Numbered from the stretch's first letter, positions 16,111 through 27,005 are shown. The stretch: DNA of 64,000 bases from Cyclobacterium plantarum (GCF_011290685.1 NZ_JAANYN010000009.1:143650-207649); one strand, 5' to 3'. Numbers and translations: made by a program. Notes: generated from the sequence alone by a model not told the origin.

Positions 16111-19100
16111 ATGTACCGATTCCTCCTTTTACTTGTTTGCATTCTATTTTCCACCACCGCCCTCCAGGCCCAAACGGCACTACTCGATGCGATCAAAGGT
16201 AAGGACCTGCTGCAGGTGCAGGAACTTGTTAGTGACGGGGCAGATGTAAACGCACTGGATGAAAACGGCGCCACCCCGCTGATGTGGGCGGCCTACCAGT
16301 CCGATCTGGAAATAGTGACTTGGCTGGTCGATAACGGGGCCGACCCCTTTCTAAAAAGAGGTGCAATTTATATAAATAAAGAAAAAACCGCCTACTACGG
16401 AAACCTGACGGGCATAGCCGCAGGGGAAGGAAAGCTGGACCTGCTTCAATACCTAATTGAAGAGGTGGGCATTGACGTGGATGATAAAGAATACAACCCC
16501 GAAACGGGCCAGGAAGATGGCTGGACGGCAGCGCAATGGGCGGATAGCGAGGTACAGGGTGCGGTGATAGCCTATTTGGGGAAAAAAAATGCAAACCTCA
16601 GTTTTTTATCGGACACCCTCAGGAGAGCCAATGAGGATATCAAAAAGGGAATGACTTTTTATATTGCATCTGGTTATAAAGCCTCCATGATGCTATTTGA
16701 AAAACATATCACAACACTGAAGGCTAAATTTGGCGCAACGGATACTACGAAATATGCCCAATTTCTTTATGCATTGGCAAACGCCAGTAAGCAATCCGGC
16801 AATTACGAGGAGGCAGAGCAATACTATACGGAGCTTACGGTACTCTGGAAATCTGTTGTGGGCGAGAACCACCCCGAATATCCCACTTCCCTGAACAACC
16901 TGGCAGCCCTTTACGAAAGCATGGGACGGAACGCCGAGGCAGAGCTGCTATACCTGAAAACCATTGAAATAGATAAAGCACAATTGGGCGAAGACCACCC
17001 CGACTATGCTACCTCCCTGAACAACCTGGCAGGGTTGTACCAAAACATGCGCCGGTACGCCGAGGCAGAGGGGCTATACCTGAAGACCATCGAAATAGAT
17101 AAAGCGCAACTGGGCGAAGACCACCCCGACTATGCCACCTCTCTGAACAACCTGGCGGGGCTGTATGAAAACACGGGCCGGTACGACGCGGCAGAGCCAC
17201 TCATGCGCCAGGTAATGGAAATCAGGAAAACGCAACTAGGAGAAGACCACCCAGACTATGCCAGCTCCCTGAACAACCTGGCCTCGCTGTACTTAAGCAT
17301 GGGCCGGTACGCCGAGACAGAGCCGTTGTACACGCAGGCCATGGGAATCAGGAAAACGCAACTAGGAGAAGACCACCCAGACTATGCCACCTCCTTGAAC
17401 AACATGGCTTTGCTGTATGAAAATATGGGCCGGTACACCGAGGCAGAGCCACTCATGCTCCAGGCCATAGGAATCTATAAAGCGCAACTAGACGAAGACC
17501 ACCCAGACTATGCCAGCTCCCTGAACAACCTGGCAGGGTTGTACCAAAACATGCGTCGGTACGCCGATGCAGAGGCGCTATACAAGCAGGCCATGGGAAT
17601 CAGGAAAACGCAACTAGGAGAAGACCACCCAGATTATGCCACCTCCCTGAACAACCTGGCCTCGCTGTACTTAAGCATGGGCCGGTACGCCGAGTCAGAG
17701 CCGCTCATGTGCCAGGTAATGGAAATCAGGAAAACGCAACTAGGAGAAGACCACCCAGACTATGCCACCTCCCTGAACAACCTGGCAGGGTTGTACCAAA
17801 ACATGGGCCGGTACGACGAGGCAGAGCCGCTCTACAAACAGGCCATGGGAATCAGGAAAGCGCAACTCGGCGAAGACCACCCAGACTATGCCAACTCCCT
17901 GAACAACCTGGCGGGGTTGTATTTAAGAACAGGCCGGTCCGCCGAGGCCGAGCCGCTATACACGCAGGCCATGGAAATCAGGAAATCCCAATTGGGCGAA
18001 GTCCACCCCTCCTATGCCACCTCCCTTAGCAACCTGGCAGTTCTTTTTGAAAGCATGGGCTGCAACGCCGACGCCGCGCCGCTTCTGTTGCAAGGCCAAC
18101 AGGTGTACCTCCATCAACTGCAGACTGTTTTCCCGACGCTTTCCGAAAACGAAAAGGAACAGTTCCTTACTACTTTCAATTTTAATTTTGAATACTTCCA
18201 CTCCTTCGCCCTAAAGCGGCAAAGGGATAACCCAGTTATCACTACCCATCAATACGACAACGCCCTGTTGCTAAAAGGGCTGCTGCTACAAAGTAGTTCG
18301 CAAATGCGGGAGCGTATCCTTTCGAGCGGGGATACCACCGCCATCCACCTGTTCGGGGACTTGCAGGTGCTGAAACGAAAGTGGCTTAAGGAATCAGAAA
18401 TACCCAAAAGTAAACGGGAAAAGGCGGGAATTGCCCCCGAGGCCACATTAGCAAAAGCCAATACCCTGGAAAAAGAACTTTCGCGGCGTTCGGAGGTATT
18501 TGCAGAAGCGACAGACACGGTGCGCACCACCTGGCGGGAGGTGAAGCAAGGGCTGCAGGAAGGAGAGGCCGCTATCGAACTAGTCCGATACAGGTGGCAC
18601 GAAAAAAATTGGACGGACACGGTTCATTACGCTGCCCTTATTGTTACGCCCGAGACGAAAGCGCATCCCAACCTGGTGCTGTTGGAGAATGGAAACGAAC
18701 TGGAAGAGCGGGGCGCGCAAAGCTACCAGTCCGCTTTTGCCACCCGGGGGGCAAGCCGGGTGGCGGATGGCGATAACCCCATCCCCGCCGATTCGCTCTA
18801 TGCCTACTTCTGGCAACCCATTCAGGAAGCGCTTGATTCCCTGGGCGGGGCTGGGAAAGTCTACTTCTCCCCCGACGGGGTGTACCATACACTTAATCTG
18901 CAGACCCTTAAAAACCCCGAAACGGGCCAATACCTCCTGGAAACTCTCGACATTAAACGGGTCGGCTCCACCAAGGACCTGGTCAAAAAGAAAAAACGGC
19001 AGTTCCCCAACAATAACGCCGTACTGGCGGGCTATCCAACCTACCCGGCTTCCCCCGAAGCAGTGGCGTCCGCCTTGAAGCATTACCAGCAGGGGCAGGC

Positions 19101-19866
19101 AATGCCTGTGCTCACCGCATCGGTAGGAAACAGCAGCTATGGCAGCTACCAGACCTACCGCGCCATCGATGCCACGAGAAGCGATATCAAGCCCCTGCCC
19201 GGCACCCTGACCGAGGTAGAACAACTGGCTTCCATCCTCGACGGGGAGGGCATTCCTACCCAGGCGCTATTGGAGCACGCCGCTTCCGAGGATGTGCTGA
19301 AAAAAGTTAAAAGCCCCCGTATCCTCCACATCGCCACCCACGGGTTTTTCGAGCCGGAGCGCGAACAGCAAGCCGAAGGCCAGGATAAAGCCATGCGGAT
19401 GAGCGGACTGGGACAGGAAACCGTCTCCGACAACCCCTATTTGCGCTGCGGCCTGTACCTTGCCGGGGCGGAGACCACGCTTAAGAACCGCGGAAATCGG
19501 GATTTCCAACGACCCGAGGGGCAGGAGGACGGCATCCTCACGGCCTACGAGGCCACCCTGCTTGACTTGCGGGGCACCGAGCTGGTGGTACTCTCTGCCT
19601 GTGAGACGGGGCTGGGTGTTACCAAAAACGGGGAGGGCGTCTATGGCCTGCAGCGCGCCTTTCAGGTGGCCGGGGCCGAAACGGTCATCTTCTCCCTCTG
19701 GAAAGTCGCCGACCAACAGACCCAGGAGATGATGGAGCTATTTTACCAAAACTGGCTGCAGAAAGGTATGGACAGGCGCCAGGCATTCAAAACCGCCCAG
19801 CAAACCATCAAGGAAAAATACGAGGATCCTTACTTCTGGGGGGCCTTTGTGATGATTGGGGGGTGA
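16111..19866 (+). CDS. Secreted ankyrin-TPR-CHAT protease-like protein
   Basis: A 1251-residue relative of the 9554 gene with the same layout: signal peptide (MYRFLLLLVCILFSTT to LQAQ), ankyrin part with GADVNALDENGATPLMWAA, about ten TPR units and a CHAT domain with His1077 and Cys1164. The array is striking at DNA level: a segment coding MGIRKTQLGEDHPDYAT or MEIRKTQLGEDHPDYAT recurs several times with almost no silent changes between 17200 and 17780, so the units were copied recently. The MLKK-type gene that follows begins 25 bp after the stop, with the same spacer as in the pair at 27480/31384. The CHAT end is closely similar to that of the 40724 and 45423 genes. Confidence 0.9.
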   Translation: MYRFLLLLVCILFSTTALQAQTALLDAIKGKDLLQVQELVSDGADVNALDENGATPLMWAAYQSDLEIVTWLVDNGADPFLKRGAIYINKEKTAYYGNLTGIAAGEGKLDLLQYLIEEVGIDVDDKEYNPETGQEDGWTAAQWADSEVQGAVIAYLGKKNANLSFLSDTLRRANEDIKKGMTFYIASGYKASMMLFEKHITTLKAKFGATDTTKYAQFLYALANASKQSGNYEEAEQYYTELTVLWKSVVGENHPEYPTSLNNLAALYESMGRNAEAELLYLKTIEIDKAQLGEDHPDYATSLNNLAGLYQNMRRYAEAEGLYLKTIEIDKAQLGEDHPDYATSLNNLAGLYENTGRYDAAEPLMRQVMEIRKTQLGEDHPDYASSLNNLASLYLSMGRYAETEPLYTQAMGIRKTQLGEDHPDYATSLNNMALLYENMGRYTEAEPLMLQAIGIYKAQLDEDHPDYASSLNNLAGLYQNMRRYADAEALYKQAMGIRKTQLGEDHPDYATSLNNLASLYLSMGRYAESEPLMCQVMEIRKTQLGEDHPDYATSLNNLAGLYQNMGRYDEAEPLYKQAMGIRKAQLGEDHPDYANSLNNLAGLYLRTGRSAEAEPLYTQAMEIRKSQLGEVHPSYATSLSNLAVLFESMGCNADAAPLLLQGQQVYLHQLQTVFPTLSENEKEQFLTTFNFNFEYFHSFALKRQRDNPVITTHQYDNALLLKGLLLQSSSQMRERILSSGDTTAIHLFGDLQVLKRKWLKESEIPKSKREKAGIAPEATLAKANTLEKELSRRSEVFAEATDTVRTTWREVKQGLQEGEAAIELVRYRWHEKNWTDTVHYAALIVTPETKAHPNLVLLENGNELEERGAQSYQSAFATRGASRVADGDNPIPADSLYAYFWQPIQEALDSLGGAGKVYFSPDGVYHTLNLQTLKNPETGQYLLETLDIKRVGSTKDLVKKKKRQFPNNNAVLAGYPTYPASPEAVASALKHYQQGQAMPVLTASVGNSSYGSYQTYRAIDATRSDIKPLPGTLTEVEQLASILDGEGIPTQALLEHAASEDVLKKVKSPRILHIATHGFFEPEREQQAEGQDKAMRMSGLGQETVSDNPYLRCGLYLAGAETTLKNRGNRDFQRPEGQEDGILTAYEATLLDLRGTELVVLSACETGLGVTKNGEGVYGLQRAFQVAGAETVIFSLWKVADQQTQEMMELFYQNWLQKGMDRRQAFKTAQQTIKEKYEDPYFWGAFVMIGG

Positions 19867-19891
19867 TGTTTACAGCTATAAACCTTCACGC

Positions 19892-22800
19892 ATGTTAAAA
19901 AAAATTCTTATTTTGATTTTTACCTGGGGTGCAGTCTTCAGCACCCTGGCACAGTCACCGGATAATGATTGGGAAAGCCTTATCCAAAAGGTGGTAGAAC
20001 TCAACCAAAAAGGACAAAATGAAGAAGCCATTTCATATGCAAAAAAAGCAATAATAGCTGCCAGAAAGGAATTTAGCGAGGAACACCCCTACTTCGCTGT
20101 CTCCTTAGTCAACTTAGCAATGCTATACAAAGGCATGAGACGTTATACCGAGGCAGAGTCACTCTACGCCCAGGCCACCGAAATCCTGAAAGCGCAACTG
20201 GGAGAAGACCACCCCGACTACGCCTTCTCCTTACACAACCTGGCTGGGTTGTATGAAAGCATGGGCCGTTACACTGAGGCAGAGGTGCATTATAAGCAGT
20301 CCACCAAAATCAATAAAGCGCAATTTGGAGAAAAACATCCTGCCTATGCCGGCTCTCTGCTCGGACTGGCGGGACTGTTCCAAAGTATGGGCCGCTATGC
20401 CAAGGCCGAGCCCCTGTACAACCAGGCCTTGGAAATCTATAAAACACAACTCGGCGAAGAACACCTCTACTATGCCACCCCCCTGGACAACTTGGCCTCG
20501 CTGTACCAACGAATGGGTCGTTATGACGATGCAGAGCAGCTATACACCCAGGCTATGAAAATCCTAAAAACGCAACTGGGAGAAGAACATCCTATCTATG
20601 CCGGCTCTCTAAGAAACCTCGCCTCGCTGTACCAACGTATGAGCCGGTATGCCGAGTCAGAGCAACTGTACATGCAGGCCATGGGAATCCAGAGAGCTCA
20701 ACTGGGACAAAACCACCCCGACTATGCCACCTCCTTGGAAGGCCTTGTAGAGCTGCTCCTAGAATTGGGCCGTTACACCGAGGCAGAGCTCCTCATAAGC
20801 AACAAAATGGGGATCGTAAAAGCGCAGCAGCCTGGCGAAGACCACCCTAACTATACTAGCTCTCTTAACATCCTTGCAGTGCTGTACTCACGCATGGGAC
20901 GTTACGCAGAGGCAGAGCCACTATATGTGCAGGCCATGCGAATCACGAAAGCCCAACTGGGCGAAGACAACCCCATCTATGCCACCTTCATGGACAACCT
21001 AGGCTTGTTGTACACGAAAATGGGCCGTTACGACAAGGCTGAGCAGTTGATGCGCAGGGCCACTGAAATCCGAAAAGCACAACTTGTCGAAAACCACCCA
21101 GACTATGCCACCTCCCTGAACAACCTGGCGGGGCTGTATCAAAGCTTGGGACGGTACGCCGAGGCAGAACCCCTATACACCCAAGCTATGGAAATACGAA
21201 AAAAGCAAATAGGAGAAGAACATCCTGATTATGCCGGATCCCTGAACAACCTAGCCTCGCTGTATCAAGATATGGGCCGTTACGATAAGGCTGAGCCTCT
21301 GTCTGTGGAGACCATTGGATTATTAAAAGCTCAACTCGGCGAAAACCATCCCTACTATGCTGGCTCGCTGATCGGCCTTGCAGCGCTTTACAAAAGCATG
21401 GGCCGGAATAAAGAGACAGAGCAGCTGTATTTGGAGGCCATTGGAGTATTGAAAGCTCAATTGGGCGAAAAACACACCTACTATGCTGCCTCCCTGACCA
21501 GCCTAGCGGGTCTGTACAGAAGTATTGGCCGTTACGACAAGGCTGAGCCTCTGTATGTGGAGGCTATTGGAGTATTGAAAGCTCAACTGGGCGAAAAACA
21601 CCCCTACTATGCTCGCTCTTTGTTCGGCCTTGCGGCGCTAAACTCAATCATTGGCCGGCAGGCCTTGGCGGAAACGCTGCTATTACAAGGCCAAGAGGTT
21701 TACCTCCACCAACTCAGGTCAGTTTTCCCCAACTTTTCCGAGAAAGAGAAGGAGCAGTTCCTCAATACTTGCAATCAATATTTTGAATTTTTCCACTCCT
21801 TTGCCCTAAAGGGGCGGGAGCAGAACTCCGCCATCACTGCCACTCAGTATGACAACGCCCTGATGTTAAAGGGACTGCTGCTGCAAAGCAGCTCACAGAC
21901 GCGGGAGCGCATCCTCGCCAGCGGGGATACCACCGCCATCCGCCTATTCGGGGATTGGCAGGCACTTAAACGGCAGTGGCTCAGGGAGTCGGAAATACCC
22001 AAAAGCGAACGGGATCAGGCGGGCATCGCCCCCGAAGCTACGCTGGCAAAAGCCAATACCCTGGAAAAAGAACTTTCCCGCCGTTCGGAGGCATTTGCCG
22101 AGGCGATAGACACGGTGCGCACCACCTGGCGGGAGGTGAAGCGACAACTGCAACCCCTTGAAGCCGCCATCGAACTGGTCAGGTATACATGGCATAATAA
22201 AAATTGGACAGACACCGTACATTACGCAGCCATCATCGTTACGCCCGAAACGGAAGGTCATCCCCACCTTGTTGTACTGGAGAACGGAAATGAACTGGAA
22301 GAGCGAGGAGCACAAAGCTACCAATCTGCTTTTGCCACTCGGGGGGCAAGCCGGGTCGCGGATGGCGATAACCCCATTCCCGCCGATTCGCTCTATGCCT
22401 ACTTCTGGCAGCCCATCCAGCAAGCACTCGATTCCCTGGGCGGGACCGGAAAAGTCTACCTCTCCGCCGATGGGGTATACCATACCCTTAACCTGCAAAC
22501 CCTTAAAAACCCCGAAACAGGTCAATACCTCCTGGAAACTCTCGACATCGAACGGGTAGGCTCTACCAGGGACCTGGTCAAAAAGAAAAAGCAGCATCCC
22601 AACAATAATAACGCCATACTGGCAGGTTATCCCAGCTACCCTGCTTCCCCCGATGCCGTGGCTTCAGCCTTGCAACGGTACCAGCAGGGGCGGGCAGCAC
22701 CTGTACTCACTGCTTCTCGAAGCAGCATCAACTACGGCAGCTACCAGACCTACCGCGCCATTGACGCCAACAGAAACGATATCACGCCCCTGCCCGGCAC

Positions 22801-23482
22801 CCTGGTCGAGGTAGAACAATTGGCTTCCATCCTCGACGGGGAGGGCATTGATTCCCAAGCCCTGTTGGAGCACGCGGCTTCCGAGGATGTGCTAAAAAAA
22901 GTAAAAAGCCCCCGTATCCTTCATATCGCCACCCACGGGTTCTTCGAGAGGGAGAGCGAACAGACAGCCGAAGGACTCAACGGTGAGATGCTTATGAGCG
23001 GGCTGGAGCGGGAAACCATCACCGAGAACCCCTATTTGCGCTGCGGCCTCTACCTGGCCGGGGCGGAGACCACGCTAAGGAACCGCGGAAATCCGGATTT
23101 CCAACGACCCGAGGGGCAGGAGGACGGCATCCTCACGGCCTACGAGGCCACCCTGCTTGACCTGCGGGGCACCGAACTAGTCGTGCTCTCTGCCTGTGAG
23201 ACGGGGCTGGGTGTTACCAAAAACGGAGAGGGCGTCTACGGACTGCAGCGCGCCTTTCAGGTGGCCGGGGCCGAAACGGTCATCTTCTCCCTCTGGAAGG
23301 TCGCCGACGAACAGACCCAGGAGATGATGGGCCTGTTTTACCAAAACTGGCTACAAAAAGACAAGACTAAGCGGCAGGCATTCAAAGCCGCCCAACTGAC
23401 CATCAATGAAAAATATGAAGACCCATATTACTGGGGGGCCTTTGTGATGATTGGGGGTAAACGGCATCAATTCATTAAATGA
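19892..23482 (+). CDS. Secreted TPR-CHAT protein, long array
   Basis: The start is placed at the ATG of MLKKILILIFTWGAVF, a typical signal peptide shared with the genes at 13334 and 31384. An in-frame ATG at 19856 would overlap the previous gene and add a non-signal stretch. The product is 1196 residues: signal, a short helical region, about 13 TPR units, and a CHAT domain with His1015 and Cys1102. Several units near the array end (FGLAAL, VEAIGVLKAQLGEKHPYYA) resemble the array of the caspase gene at 3124. The protein ends with a short extra tail (KRHQFIK) after the usual AFVMIGG. It is the second gene of the 16111 operon. Confidence 0.89.
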   Translation: MLKKILILIFTWGAVFSTLAQSPDNDWESLIQKVVELNQKGQNEEAISYAKKAIIAARKEFSEEHPYFAVSLVNLAMLYKGMRRYTEAESLYAQATEILKAQLGEDHPDYAFSLHNLAGLYESMGRYTEAEVHYKQSTKINKAQFGEKHPAYAGSLLGLAGLFQSMGRYAKAEPLYNQALEIYKTQLGEEHLYYATPLDNLASLYQRMGRYDDAEQLYTQAMKILKTQLGEEHPIYAGSLRNLASLYQRMSRYAESEQLYMQAMGIQRAQLGQNHPDYATSLEGLVELLLELGRYTEAELLISNKMGIVKAQQPGEDHPNYTSSLNILAVLYSRMGRYAEAEPLYVQAMRITKAQLGEDNPIYATFMDNLGLLYTKMGRYDKAEQLMRRATEIRKAQLVENHPDYATSLNNLAGLYQSLGRYAEAEPLYTQAMEIRKKQIGEEHPDYAGSLNNLASLYQDMGRYDKAEPLSVETIGLLKAQLGENHPYYAGSLIGLAALYKSMGRNKETEQLYLEAIGVLKAQLGEKHTYYAASLTSLAGLYRSIGRYDKAEPLYVEAIGVLKAQLGEKHPYYARSLFGLAALNSIIGRQALAETLLLQGQEVYLHQLRSVFPNFSEKEKEQFLNTCNQYFEFFHSFALKGREQNSAITATQYDNALMLKGLLLQSSSQTRERILASGDTTAIRLFGDWQALKRQWLRESEIPKSERDQAGIAPEATLAKANTLEKELSRRSEAFAEAIDTVRTTWREVKRQLQPLEAAIELVRYTWHNKNWTDTVHYAAIIVTPETEGHPHLVVLENGNELEERGAQSYQSAFATRGASRVADGDNPIPADSLYAYFWQPIQQALDSLGGTGKVYLSADGVYHTLNLQTLKNPETGQYLLETLDIERVGSTRDLVKKKKQHPNNNNAILAGYPSYPASPDAVASALQRYQQGRAAPVLTASRSSINYGSYQTYRAIDANRNDITPLPGTLVEVEQLASILDGEGIDSQALLEHAASEDVLKKVKSPRILHIATHGFFERESEQTAEGLNGEMLMSGLERETITENPYLRCGLYLAGAETTLRNRGNPDFQRPEGQEDGILTAYEATLLDLRGTELVVLSACETGLGVTKNGEGVYGLQRAFQVAGAETVIFSLWKVADEQTQEMMGLFYQNWLQKDKTKRQAFKAAQLTINEKYEDPYYWGAFVMIGGKRHQFIK

Positions 23483-23541
23483 TTAAAGCACCCATTTCTT
23501 ACTACCGTCCAGAACTGCACGGCTATCTAATCTGAATCGCC

Positions 23542-26500
23542 ATGAAAAATGTAATTACGTTTACGCTGTTGTTTATCATATTCGGAGCTGCTGCCATTGC
23601 CCAACAGGGCACCATACAACTTTTGCCACAGACCGGCCATGCGGCACCGGTTAAATGCCTTTCGGTAGATGCAGATGGAAATAAGGTCGCTTCGTTGGAT
23701 CAAAATGGAAATATCCTGATATGGGACTTACTGCAAGCCCGCCAACTGTATGCATATGACTCCGGTGACGATGGAAAATATAGTCAGGTGGCTATGCACC
23801 CCCATCGCACCGAAATCTATCTGTTGGGCATGGATGCTATTGTCTGTATGAATTTTGAAACAGGTGAACAAAAATGGGTACTTCCGCTCCAACAAGCACC
23901 GCATGTGTTGTCGCTATCAGAAAATGGTTTTTTGCTGGCTGTGGGAATTGGCAGGCAGATATGGGTAGTAGAGGCCCTTTCCGGAACTATATTAAAGCGG
24001 ATGCAGGATAGAAAAAAACAGCCCTATTCCGAAAGGGTAGAAGCGTTACAATTTAGTCAGTTGGGGGATACGCTGTATTCTGGACATAACGATGGTACTG
24101 TCCGGCAATGGGAGAGTCGAAAAGGGCGATTATTGAATAAGCGCGTGTTTCAGAATGGGCAGATATCGGCTTTGGCACTACATGCAACAGGCTCTCTGTT
24201 GGCCGTGACAGATAACTCAGAAAAAATCGTGCTTTGGGATACCCGCAACCTGAAAACAGTGAGGGAGTTTTCTGCCAGATACTCGTTTCCTGAATCTTTG
24301 GCCTTCCACCCCACCGAGCCCTGGTTATTGTTAGGCATTAATGAAGGATTGGAAGTCGATCTTGGATATAATGAGCAAGCCTTTTCCACAGGAATTATCG
24401 AAGCATGGGATTTTGAGCAAGGGGAACTGGTTTGGGAGCATCGCCAGGATGGTGGGATAAAAGAGCTTATTTGTATTCCAAACAGCCAGTTATTTCTTAC
24501 GGGCGACAGGTTGTGGCAATTGAACCTTCGCCGCCTCTCTGACGGCATTCAGGTGCGCAGGTTAGAGGGGTTAACTGCCCGAATAAATGAGCTCCTTGCC
24601 ATTCCCAATTCTTCCTTAGTGGTCCAAGCTGATAATTCCTCTTATTTGAAAGTGTGGGACTTAAGTACCGGAAGTATTCAGAGTAGTCTCTTTTTGGGAG
24701 ATCATAACCGGGCCACCGCACTGGCGATTGATACCGTAAGAAATATGATGGCCGTAGGAATGGACAATCGGGTTTCTCTTTGGAAAATAGCAGAGAATTT
24801 TCAGATAACAGAGAAGTTATACGAGGTTGCTGCAAATCCTACAGGTATAATCAATAAAATCTTTTTTCTGCAAAACAGTGAGCGATTGGTGATAAGCGGT
24901 TCGGATATGTCACAGAGTATTTTGGATATAGCTGAGTTTTCAAGTAATGAAAATAACTTGTTTTTAAGCCCTGAACTTCAGGCACCTGCCTTCATAAAGA
25001 TACTCGAAATAAAGACCGGAAATGAAATGGCTACATTTGAAGGCTACCAGCATGGAACAGGAAACGAAGTAGCAATACACCCGGTCAATGACTTAATGGC
25101 GATAGCCCAAAAAATTGGTAGCGAGACGGTTGTAGAACACTGGTCACTAATCAATGATCAGCAACTCGGTACGATCACCAATGCGCATCAGAATACCGTC
25201 ACGGTAGGCAGATTCAGCCCCGATGGCAGCCGAATACTGACCGGAGGCTACGACCCTAATTTTCTGATATGGGATCTTGAGCAAACGCAATATGTAACCT
25301 TAGGTGATTATCCTAATTCCTATCTGCTGGATGCAGCCTTTAGTCCAGACAACGCTCTGGTGGCTATCGCAGAGAATAATTTGTTGCAGATCTGGGATAT
25401 TGAAGAGAAAAAGCCTGTCAAACAATATATAAACTCATGTAATATTGTAAAAGTTACTTTTTCGGCTGATGGTGCCATGCTTATAGCGGGGGATGAAAGA
25501 GGGGAAATGATCTGGTGGTCGACGCGACAAGCTAAGCCAACGACCTTTGCAGCAGCTGTAGGGCAGGAAGGGTATTTGGTTTACACGCCAGAAAAATATT
25601 ATTTAGCCTCCAGAGAGGCTGTTAAAAGCATGTCGTTCGCAGTCGGGCAAAAAAACTATGCTTTTGAACAGTTTGACGCACTGCTCAACAAACCCCATTT
25701 TGTCTTAGCGAACTTGCCTTATGCAGATCCCCAACTCATCCATAGAAATAAAAAGGCTTATGAAAAACGGCTGGAAACTTTGGCGATCAAAGACACCGTG
25801 ATTGATTTTACCAATTTGCCCCTTTTGAAGATTGAACAAAAAAGCCTTCCAGTGGAGACATTGCAAACGCACTTGCTCCTGCCAATTGAAGCATGGGCCA
25901 GTACGGGCCGCCTCAGTCGCTTGCACAGTTGGATCAACGGCGTACCTTTATTTGGCAGGGCCGGAATGCAGCTGAGTGGCACCAATTACCGCGGGGAGAT
26001 TTCTATTCCGTTGGCTAGCGGGGATAATTTGCTGGAATTTGCCGTAGAAGATGATAAAGGAAGAAGGTCCTCCAGCCTTTCTTTCAGAACCTTTTGTTCA
26101 GTCGAAGCTGTAGAAAAGAACACCTACGTAATTGGGATAGGAGCCTCCACCTACGAAGACAAGTCTAAAAATTTGCAATATGCCGCAAATGATATACGGG
26201 ATTTTTGCAATTTTATGCAGAGCAGTGGCTCCCAGGTCACAGTAGATACCCTTTTCGATCGGCAGGTGACACTGGCCAATCTAAGGCAACTACGGCAAAA
26301 ACTGGAACAGACGAGGGTTGACGATCAGGTTATTTTCTATTATGCTGGACATGGAATGATTGCCGATGATAATAACTATTACCTGGCCGCGTACAACACT
26401 GATTTTTTAAACCCAGAGGAGAATAGTTTGGCCTATGCAGCGATTGAGCAGCTTCTCGACGGGATACCTGCTCAAAAAAAATTGATCCTGATGGATGCCT

Positions 26501-26937
26501 GCCATGCGGGGGAACTAAGTTCTGGCTCGACTACGGAAACGACGATAAGCGATACTGTAAAAATTGCCCGAAGTTTCAGAGGGGCAACTTTGGTAGGGCC
26601 GACAGATTCAGGGAAAAATGCCTACTCGCTGATGAAAGAGCTGTTCATGGATATCAGAAAGGGAACAGGAGCCACCGTAATTGCTGCGGCTGGTGGTGAC
26701 GAATATGCCTTTGAAGGCAGAAGCACGGAAGGTAACATCATTACTAATGGCATTTTTACCCATTGCTTGCTGGAAGGTCTGCGAACAAAGAAAGCAGATA
26801 GCAATGAAGATAATAGGATTACGATCAATGAACTGCAGCGGTATATCTCCACAGAAGTTCCCAAATTGACGAAAGGCCTACAGAACCCTACCTTCAGGAT
26901 TGAAAACATTGCGAATGACTGGGCGATATGGGAATAA
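23542..26937 (+). CDS. Secreted WD40-repeat caspase-like protein
   Basis: An 1131-residue exported protein: signal peptide (MKNVITFTLLFIIFGAAA to AQ), WD40-type repeats over about 25-690 (ILIWDL, ILTGGYDPNFLIWDL, LLQIWDI), an Ig-like stretch around 790-850, then a peptidase C14 caspase domain from about 858 (NTYVIGIGASTYEDKSKNL). Catalytic residues are His937 in YYAGHGMIAD and Cys987 in LMDACHAGEL. WD40-caspase fusions are known from bacteria with complex behaviour. Here a beta-propeller replaces the ankyrin/TPR part used by all neighbours. It starts 59 bp after the preceding gene, lacks the family promoter, and its coding DNA is more AT-rich than the CHAT genes, suggesting a separate origin. 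Confidence 0.88.
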   Translation: MKNVITFTLLFIIFGAAAIAQQGTIQLLPQTGHAAPVKCLSVDADGNKVASLDQNGNILIWDLLQARQLYAYDSGDDGKYSQVAMHPHRTEIYLLGMDAIVCMNFETGEQKWVLPLQQAPHVLSLSENGFLLAVGIGRQIWVVEALSGTILKRMQDRKKQPYSERVEALQFSQLGDTLYSGHNDGTVRQWESRKGRLLNKRVFQNGQISALALHATGSLLAVTDNSEKIVLWDTRNLKTVREFSARYSFPESLAFHPTEPWLLLGINEGLEVDLGYNEQAFSTGIIEAWDFEQGELVWEHRQDGGIKELICIPNSQLFLTGDRLWQLNLRRLSDGIQVRRLEGLTARINELLAIPNSSLVVQADNSSYLKVWDLSTGSIQSSLFLGDHNRATALAIDTVRNMMAVGMDNRVSLWKIAENFQITEKLYEVAANPTGIINKIFFLQNSERLVISGSDMSQSILDIAEFSSNENNLFLSPELQAPAFIKILEIKTGNEMATFEGYQHGTGNEVAIHPVNDLMAIAQKIGSETVVEHWSLINDQQLGTITNAHQNTVTVGRFSPDGSRILTGGYDPNFLIWDLEQTQYVTLGDYPNSYLLDAAFSPDNALVAIAENNLLQIWDIEEKKPVKQYINSCNIVKVTFSADGAMLIAGDERGEMIWWSTRQAKPTTFAAAVGQEGYLVYTPEKYYLASREAVKSMSFAVGQKNYAFEQFDALLNKPHFVLANLPYADPQLIHRNKKAYEKRLETLAIKDTVIDFTNLPLLKIEQKSLPVETLQTHLLLPIEAWASTGRLSRLHSWINGVPLFGRAGMQLSGTNYRGEISIPLASGDNLLEFAVEDDKGRRSSSLSFRTFCSVEAVEKNTYVIGIGASTYEDKSKNLQYAANDIRDFCNFMQSSGSQVTVDTLFDRQVTLANLRQLRQKLEQTRVDDQVIFYYAGHGMIADDNNYYLAAYNTDFLNPEENSLAYAAIEQLLDGIPAQKKLILMDACHAGELSSGSTTETTISDTVKIARSFRGATLVGPTDSGKNAYSLMKELFMDIRKGTGATVIAAAGGDEYAFEGRSTEGNIITNGIFTHCLLEGLRTKKADSNEDNRITINELQRYISTEVPKLTKGLQNPTFRIENIANDWAIWE

Positions 26938-27005
26938 CTCTGACTAGGGGTAGGATATTTCTAACCTGAGTTCGAGTTAAGAACGTACTTACAACCCGGC
27001 TATTT

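Noticed and set aside
19856..19891. Upstream start for the TPR-CHAT gene at 19892
   Set aside because: It would overlap the previous gene's end and place a non-hydrophobic stretch before the signal peptide; the paralogue at 13334 starts directly at MLKK.
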